From Ruminococcaceae bacterium UBA5891 (lineage in GTDB: Bacteria > Bacillota > Clostridia > Oscillospirales > Acutalibacteraceae), in the NCBI GenBank assembly GCA_002431945.1, contig DJET01000068.1, positions 1-8,491 on the forward strand: 8,491 nucleotides of DNA, read 5' to 3'. Positions 5,803 to 8,491 of this stretch are shown here, one piece after another. How positions within the stretch are numbered: the stretch's first letter is position 1; each line of letters starts with the position of its first letter. The translations under genes and the position numbers were made by a program. The notes beneath the pieces are model-generated. The model ran no database searches and was not told the origin of the DNA. It saw only the letters and a program-made list of their open reading frames with translations.

Positions 5803-6045
5803 ATGTTTAAGAAATTCTTTAAAAAATTGACCCGCAAGGCAGATAACGCCGTTATAGCCACGAGCGTCGCCCTTAAAAACCGCAAGGCAGAGGGCTATGT
5901 AGATACCGGCGTAAAGATTTTAATTGCGGTGGTTTTGGGAGCGCTGGTGCTCACATTGCTCTATGCACTTCTTAAAACAACCGTTATGGGAACCGTAACG
6001 ACAAAGGTTTCAGAGCTGTTTAATTACAGCGGAGCCACCACCTGA
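5803..6045 (+). CDS. Small pilin-like protein 1 (Flp/Tad type, single membrane helix)
   Basis: The 80-residue protein starts at ATG 5803, 9 bases after AAGGAG. It has a basic N-terminal part (residues 1-28, ten Lys/Arg), then AEGYVDTGVK, then one hydrophobic helix (about 39-57, ILIAVVLGALVLTLLYALL), then a short polar tail. This layout fits Flp/Tad prepilins: a positively charged cytoplasmic leader cut after a Gly (G31-Y32 is the only good site), leaving a mature pilin of about 49 residues, the usual Flp size. The canonical Glu at +5 and Tyr at +6 are absent; an acidic Asp is at +3. A prepilin peptidase gene lies two genes downstream. The protein resembles short single-helix proteins annotated as DUF6133 in gut Clostridia (from memory). 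Its paralog follows directly; its stop codon overlaps by one base an unused ATG at 6045. Confidence 0.75.
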   Translation: MFKKFFKKLTRKADNAVIATSVALKNRKAEGYVDTGVKILIAVVLGALVLTLLYALLKTTVMGTVTTKVSELFNYSGATT

Positions 6046-6074
6046 TGAATATTAAAACGAGGGAGAAGATTACG

Positions 6075-6305
6075 ATGAGAAAGTTTTTAGATAAGCTCCG
6101 CAGAGGGGCAAATAATTTGGCAATAGGCGCAAAATGCGCTATACAGACACGAAAAGCCGAGGGCTATGTGGATACGGGCGTTAAGATCCTTATAGCCGTA
6201 GTCCTCGGCGCACTGGTGCTGACATTGCTTTACGCATTGCTCAACGGCACCGTTATGCCGAAGGTCACCGAAAAGGTGAACAGTATGTTCGCGTATACGG
6301 CGTAG
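6075..6305 (+). CDS. Small pilin-like protein 2, tandem paralog of the preceding gene
   Basis: Start ATG 6075 (76 residues) is chosen over the ATG at 6045 because GAGGGAG (6059-6065) lies 9 bases upstream and because the paralog aligns from exactly this Met (MRKFLDKLRR against MFKKFFKKLTRK). Residues 26-56 are identical to residues 27-57 of the first copy; the basic leader and the C-terminal tail have diverged. The proposed processing site is G30-Y31, giving a mature protein of about 46 residues. Two near-identical pilins in tandem could form a mixed filament or be a major and a minor subunit. They could instead be small membrane proteins of an element rather than filament subunits, so the pilin role is inferred from size, charge pattern and neighbours. 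Confidence 0.75.
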   Translation: MRKFLDKLRRGANNLAIGAKCAIQTRKAEGYVDTGVKILIAVVLGALVLTLLYALLNGTVMPKVTEKVNSMFAYTA

Positions 6306-6329
6306 TCGGCATAAAAAACAAAATCCATA

Positions 6330-6351
6330 GGCGGAGTGTAAAAGCTCCGCC
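6330..6351 (+). promoter_or_regulatory. Intercistronic hairpin between pilin 2 and the prepilin peptidase
   Basis: GGCGGAG (6330-6336) pairs with CTCCGCC (6345-6351), 7 bp with an 8-base loop. No T-run follows; instead the ribosome binding site AGGAGGG begins 3 bases later at 6355. It may protect the 3' end of the pilin mRNA so that pilins are made in excess over the assembly proteins, or modulate peptidase translation. Confidence 0.6.
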
Positions 6352-6368
6352 GAAAGGAGGGTATATAT

Positions 6369-6998
6369 TTGAGAGAAAATATGCTTCCGGTAATCGAGGA
6401 ATTTACCGGAACTGAATACAGTACCGCGGGGTTTGTAATAACGGCAATTCTGATGCTCGGTATTACTGCCCTTGCGGGATATATAACCGGCAAAAGCGCT
6501 GCGGAAAGCTTCGGCGGAAATAAAAAGAAAACGGCGGTTGTTTTCACCGTAACGGCGTTAATAACAATGGCGGCGCTGCTCTGTTTTTTCGGAGCGTCGG
6601 CAAAGGCGGCGCGTGGGGGTGTGATGTGTATTATCATGCTGTACGCGGCGTTTGAGGATATTAAAACACGCGAGTGCGGCGACTTTTTATCCGTGACGCT
6701 CGGTATAACCGGGATCATAGGTAAAGAGCCGAAAGAACTGGTTTTATCCTTAACAGCCTTTGCCGGGATCGTTTTAATACTTTTAATTTCATCCGCCGTA
6801 ACAAAAAACGGGATAGGCGGCGGAGATGTCAAATTTGCAGGCGCGGCGACACTTGTGTTAGGATTCTTTAACACCGCCGCAGCATTGACGGCAGGCTTGC
6901 TTATAGCGGTAATAGTAAACAAACTAAAAAAAGAGAAAAGCTTTCCGCTGCTGCCGTATTTAGCGCCGGCATTTATGGCGGTATATTTTATAGCATAA
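6369..6998 (+). CDS. A24-family prepilin peptidase (TadV/CpaA type)
   Basis: Start TTG 6369 is favoured because AGGAGGG (6355-6361) lies exactly 7 bases upstream; the next ATG (6381) would be 19 bases away. The 209-residue protein is mostly hydrophobic with about six membrane helices (for example 19-40, 55-75, 83-95, 106-117, 124-143, 156-176, 187-208). The two catalytic aspartates of A24 aspartyl proteases are visible: D97 in AAFEDIKTR and D153 in the GxGD motif (IGGGDVKFAGA). There is no N-terminal methylase zinc domain, as expected for the short TadV/CpaA branch. It should cleave the leader of the two pilin-like proteins on the cytoplasmic side of the membrane. The Pro usually found a few residues after the first Asp is replaced by Cys-Gly. 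It lies between pilin and assembly genes in the usual Tad order. Confidence 0.87.
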   Translation: MRENMLPVIEEFTGTEYSTAGFVITAILMLGITALAGYITGKSAAESFGGNKKKTAVVFTVTALITMAALLCFFGASAKAARGGVMCIIMLYAAFEDIKTRECGDFLSVTLGITGIIGKEPKELVLSLTAFAGIVLILLISSAVTKNGIGGGDVKFAGAATLVLGFFNTAAALTAGLLIAVIVNKLKKEKSFPLLPYLAPAFMAVYFIA

Positions 6999-7041
6999 GC
7001 AGTATGCGGCGAGACATAAAAAAGGAGGCAAGAAATAAAAA

Positions 7042-7746
7042 ATGAGGAATAGAACAATATTGGGTATTGTCTGCATATTTTTAAGCCTTTTAATTACATT
7101 CGGCTTTTCGCCCTTAATAAACAGACTTTTGGGCGGAGATATGACGGTTATACGATTGTCACGGGATGTAAGACAGGGCGAGGAAATAACGGCAGAGTGT
7201 ACCGAAAGCGTAAAGGTGAAAAAGTCCACCGTGCCAAGCGGTATTATAATCACCGCAAAGGAATTGAAAGGCAAATATGCTTTGTCGGATCTGTACGCGG
7301 GGGATTATCTTAAAAAAGAAAAGCTGTCGGGTACGGGCAATAGTGTAAAGGAGGCGTTCGCAAGCCTTGACGGGGATAAAAGCGCCGTCAGCTTTACGGT
7401 CAAAAGCCTTGCGGCGGGGCTTTCGGGCAAGATAACCGCCGGGGACATTATAACCCTGCTTATTACAGACAAAAACGGCGAGACCAAAATACCGCCGGAG
7501 CTTAAATACTTAAAGGTTATAACCACCACAACAGGCGACGGCACCGACGCAGATAAGGCAAAGGCAAACGAAAACGGAGTAAAGCCGACCGCCGCTGCCG
7601 TGACCGTGCTTTGCAATTCGGCACAGGCAAGGCTTATTGCCGAGTATGAAAACAGCGGGAATATACAGGTATCTTTAGCTTATAGGGGTAAAACAGAAAA
7701 CGCAAATGTCTTTTTAGAGGCACAGGAAAAATATTTCGGAGGGTAA
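7042..7746 (+). CDS. CpaB/RcpC-like pilus assembly protein with SAF domain
   Basis: This is a 234-residue protein starting at ATG 7042; AGGAGG (7023-7028) is a rather long 13 bases upstream. Residues 5-26 form one membrane anchor. Residues about 35-98 look like a SAF domain (VIRLSRDVRQGEEIT, ALSDLYAGDYLKKEKL), and residues 112-225 resemble the RcpC/CpaB C-terminal part (VSFTVKSLAAGLSGKITAGDII, then AAVTVLCNSAQARLIAEYE). In Gram-negative Tad systems CpaB/RcpC lies in the periplasm and helps the secretin; a Gram-positive cell has no secretin, so here it probably acts on the outer face of the membrane in filament assembly. The stop overlaps the ribosome binding site of the next gene. Confidence 0.72.
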   Translation: MRNRTILGIVCIFLSLLITFGFSPLINRLLGGDMTVIRLSRDVRQGEEITAECTESVKVKKSTVPSGIIITAKELKGKYALSDLYAGDYLKKEKLSGTGNSVKEAFASLDGDKSAVSFTVKSLAAGLSGKITAGDIITLLITDKNGETKIPPELKYLKVITTTTGDGTDADKAKANENGVKPTAAAVTVLCNSAQARLIAEYENSGNIQVSLAYRGKTENANVFLEAQEKYFGG

Positions 7747-7749
7747 AAA

Positions 7750-8472
7750 ATGAGTAAATTGACATTATTGTGCGGACCGCCCCAAAGCGGCAAAACCGCA
7801 GTAGGAATTAAAATAGCGCAGGAAATATATTATCACTTTAAGGGGAGCGTAATATATATTTCCGCCGACAACGTAACGCCCTTTATGGGATTGGTTTTCC
7901 CGAACGCGTCAGAAAAACAGCTTTTTTCTTTAGGAGAAGCGCTTGAGCATACAAGCATTACAAAAGAAAATGTTTTGCGGCATACAGTGCCGCTGCCGAA
8001 AGCGGATAATTTCGGGTTTTTGGGATATAAGGCAGGAGAAAACAGATATACATATTCAAGACCTACCAAGGATAAAACCGCAGAGTTCTTTGAGGTGTGC
8101 AAATCTCTTGCAGACTATGTGTTTTTGGATTGCACATCATCGCTTGACGACCCGCTATCCGTTTACGGTATGGCGGCGGCAGATAAAGCCGTGCAGCTTG
8201 TAACGCCGGATATCCGCTCGGCGGCATATTACGCTTCTTTTGAAAAGACATATGAACAAATAAAGGGCAAGTCAATCGGGGTTATAAATATAACAGATAA
8301 AGACCTTTATCTGCCCGTAGGCGAAGTGAAAGCCGGGTTTGCAAACGCTAAATATATACTGCCGTACAGTATGTATTTAAAGCAGCAGTATATAACGGGC
8401 GAGCTGACGCACAAAATACCCGACCAAAAATTCAGCGCTGTGTGCCGCGGCATTGCGGGGGCGGTGCTGTGA
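7750..8472 (+). CDS. P-loop ATPase in the CpaE/TadZ position of the pilus operon
   Basis: The 240-residue protein starts at ATG 7750, six bases after GGAGGG and three bases after the previous stop. Walker A is classical, GPPQSGKT at residues 9-16 with K15; Walker B is YVFLD ending in D127. Residues 138-165 (VYGMAAADKAVQLVTPDIRS, then AYYASFEK) and the final IAGAVL resemble the ParA/MinD fold seen in CpaE/TadZ. Unlike most ParA/MinD proteins it lacks the deviant KGGxGKT motif and unlike CpaE it has no N-terminal receiver domain. It probably localises or powers pilus assembly at the cytoplasmic membrane face. The position before a likely cpaF supports the Tad context, but the protein could be a distinct nucleotide-binding family. 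Its stop overlaps the next GTG start by 4 bases, so translation is coupled. Confidence 0.68.
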   Translation: MSKLTLLCGPPQSGKTAVGIKIAQEIYYHFKGSVIYISADNVTPFMGLVFPNASEKQLFSLGEALEHTSITKENVLRHTVPLPKADNFGFLGYKAGENRYTYSRPTKDKTAEFFEVCKSLADYVFLDCTSSLDDPLSVYGMAAADKAVQLVTPDIRSAAYYASFEKTYEQIKGKSIGVINITDKDLYLPVGEVKAGFANAKYILPYSMYLKQQYITGELTHKIPDQKFSAVCRGIAGAVL

Positions 8473-8491
8473 ACAGTCAGGAATTTTCGGA
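8469..8491 (+). CDS. Start of the next operon gene, expected CpaF/TadA motor ATPase (truncated by window end)
   Basis: GTG at 8469 overlaps the stop of the ATPase gene in a GTGA arrangement, and the frame (Met-Asn-Ser-Gln-Glu-Phe-Ser) stays open to the window end. A G-rich run at about 8456-8463 may serve as a weak ribosome binding site. The product cannot be identified from seven codons; CpaF/TadA is expected only from operon order. Confidence 0.5.

Noticed and set aside
6045..6074. Upstream ATG of the second pilin gene (adds 10 residues)
   Set aside because: The ribosome binding site GAGGGAG and the alignment with the paralog both place the start at 6075.
6230..7057. Long minus-strand open frame of 275 codons opposite the prepilin peptidase
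   Set aside because: It is antisense to a gene with clear catalytic motifs and a perfect ribosome binding site; its composition (Ser/Ala/Pro/Val-rich) is that of a reverse-frame shadow and no family is recognisable.
1..8491. CRISPR array, insertion sequence or integrase
   Set aside because: No regularly spaced direct repeats, transposase, integrase or terminal inverted repeats with target duplication are visible in the window.

Overview
The window looks like a chromosomal segment of a low-to-moderate GC Firmicute of the Clostridia, most likely the Oscillospiraceae (Ruminococcus or Eubacterium siraeum-like). The grounds are a dockerin-bearing secreted protein (cellulosome-type biology), AT-rich intergenic DNA, strong AGGAGG ribosome binding sites, frequent TTG/GTG starts, and a Flp/Tad-type pilus locus of the kind found in gut Clostridia. 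The species call is inference; no rRNA or tRNA is present.

Layout, all genes on the plus strand. (1) 1-699: C-terminal part of a secreted carbohydrate-active or adhesion protein ending in an InlB-type repeat and a type I dockerin. (2) 700-1053: gene-free stretch with a good sigma-A promoter (839-867) followed directly by five consecutive hairpins (876-990). (3) 1054-2235 and 2247-4493: a two-gene operon, a regulator with a LacI-like sugar-sensor fold and a C-terminal LuxR-type DNA-binding domain, then a cytoplasmic GH3 beta-glycosidase that it probably controls. (4) 4494-4803: gene-free stretch with overlapping, mutually exclusive hairpins; two of its hairpins read as Rho-independent terminators on the minus strand, although no minus-strand gene is present. 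(5) 4804-5610: lipoprotein with a Ser/Ala/Thr-rich stalk and a CAP (SCP/PR1) domain, closed by a strong terminator at 5633-5670. (6) 5691-8491: the start of a Tad/Flp pilus operon. It has a structured leader with a near-perfect Shine-Dalgarno in front of a three-codon ORF, two tandem pilin-like proteins, a TTG-started A24 prepilin peptidase, a CpaB/RcpC-like SAF protein, a P-loop ATPase in the CpaE position, and the first codons of the next gene, expected to be the CpaF/TadA motor, overlapping by 4 nt.

How the parts work together: block 3 is a catabolic unit in which intracellular sugars probably act on the regulator and the GH3 enzyme breaks imported oligosaccharides into monosaccharides; the upstream dockerin protein fits a plant-fibre or glycan degrader. 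Block 6 would make a thin surface pilus: the peptidase matures the two small prepilins and the ATPase and SAF proteins belong to the assembly machine. The CAP lipoprotein is a surface protein beside the pilus genes and may be a partner. The orphan minus-strand terminators and the change of gene content at about 4500-4800 suggest that the lipoprotein/pilus block was inserted beside the GH3 operon, but no integrase or attachment site is visible here.

The signals most worth following are the two pilin paralogs, identical over 31 residues although 20 of those 31 codons differ; the hairpin array in front of the regulator; the overlapping hairpins at 4605-4678; and the leader at 5691-5760.
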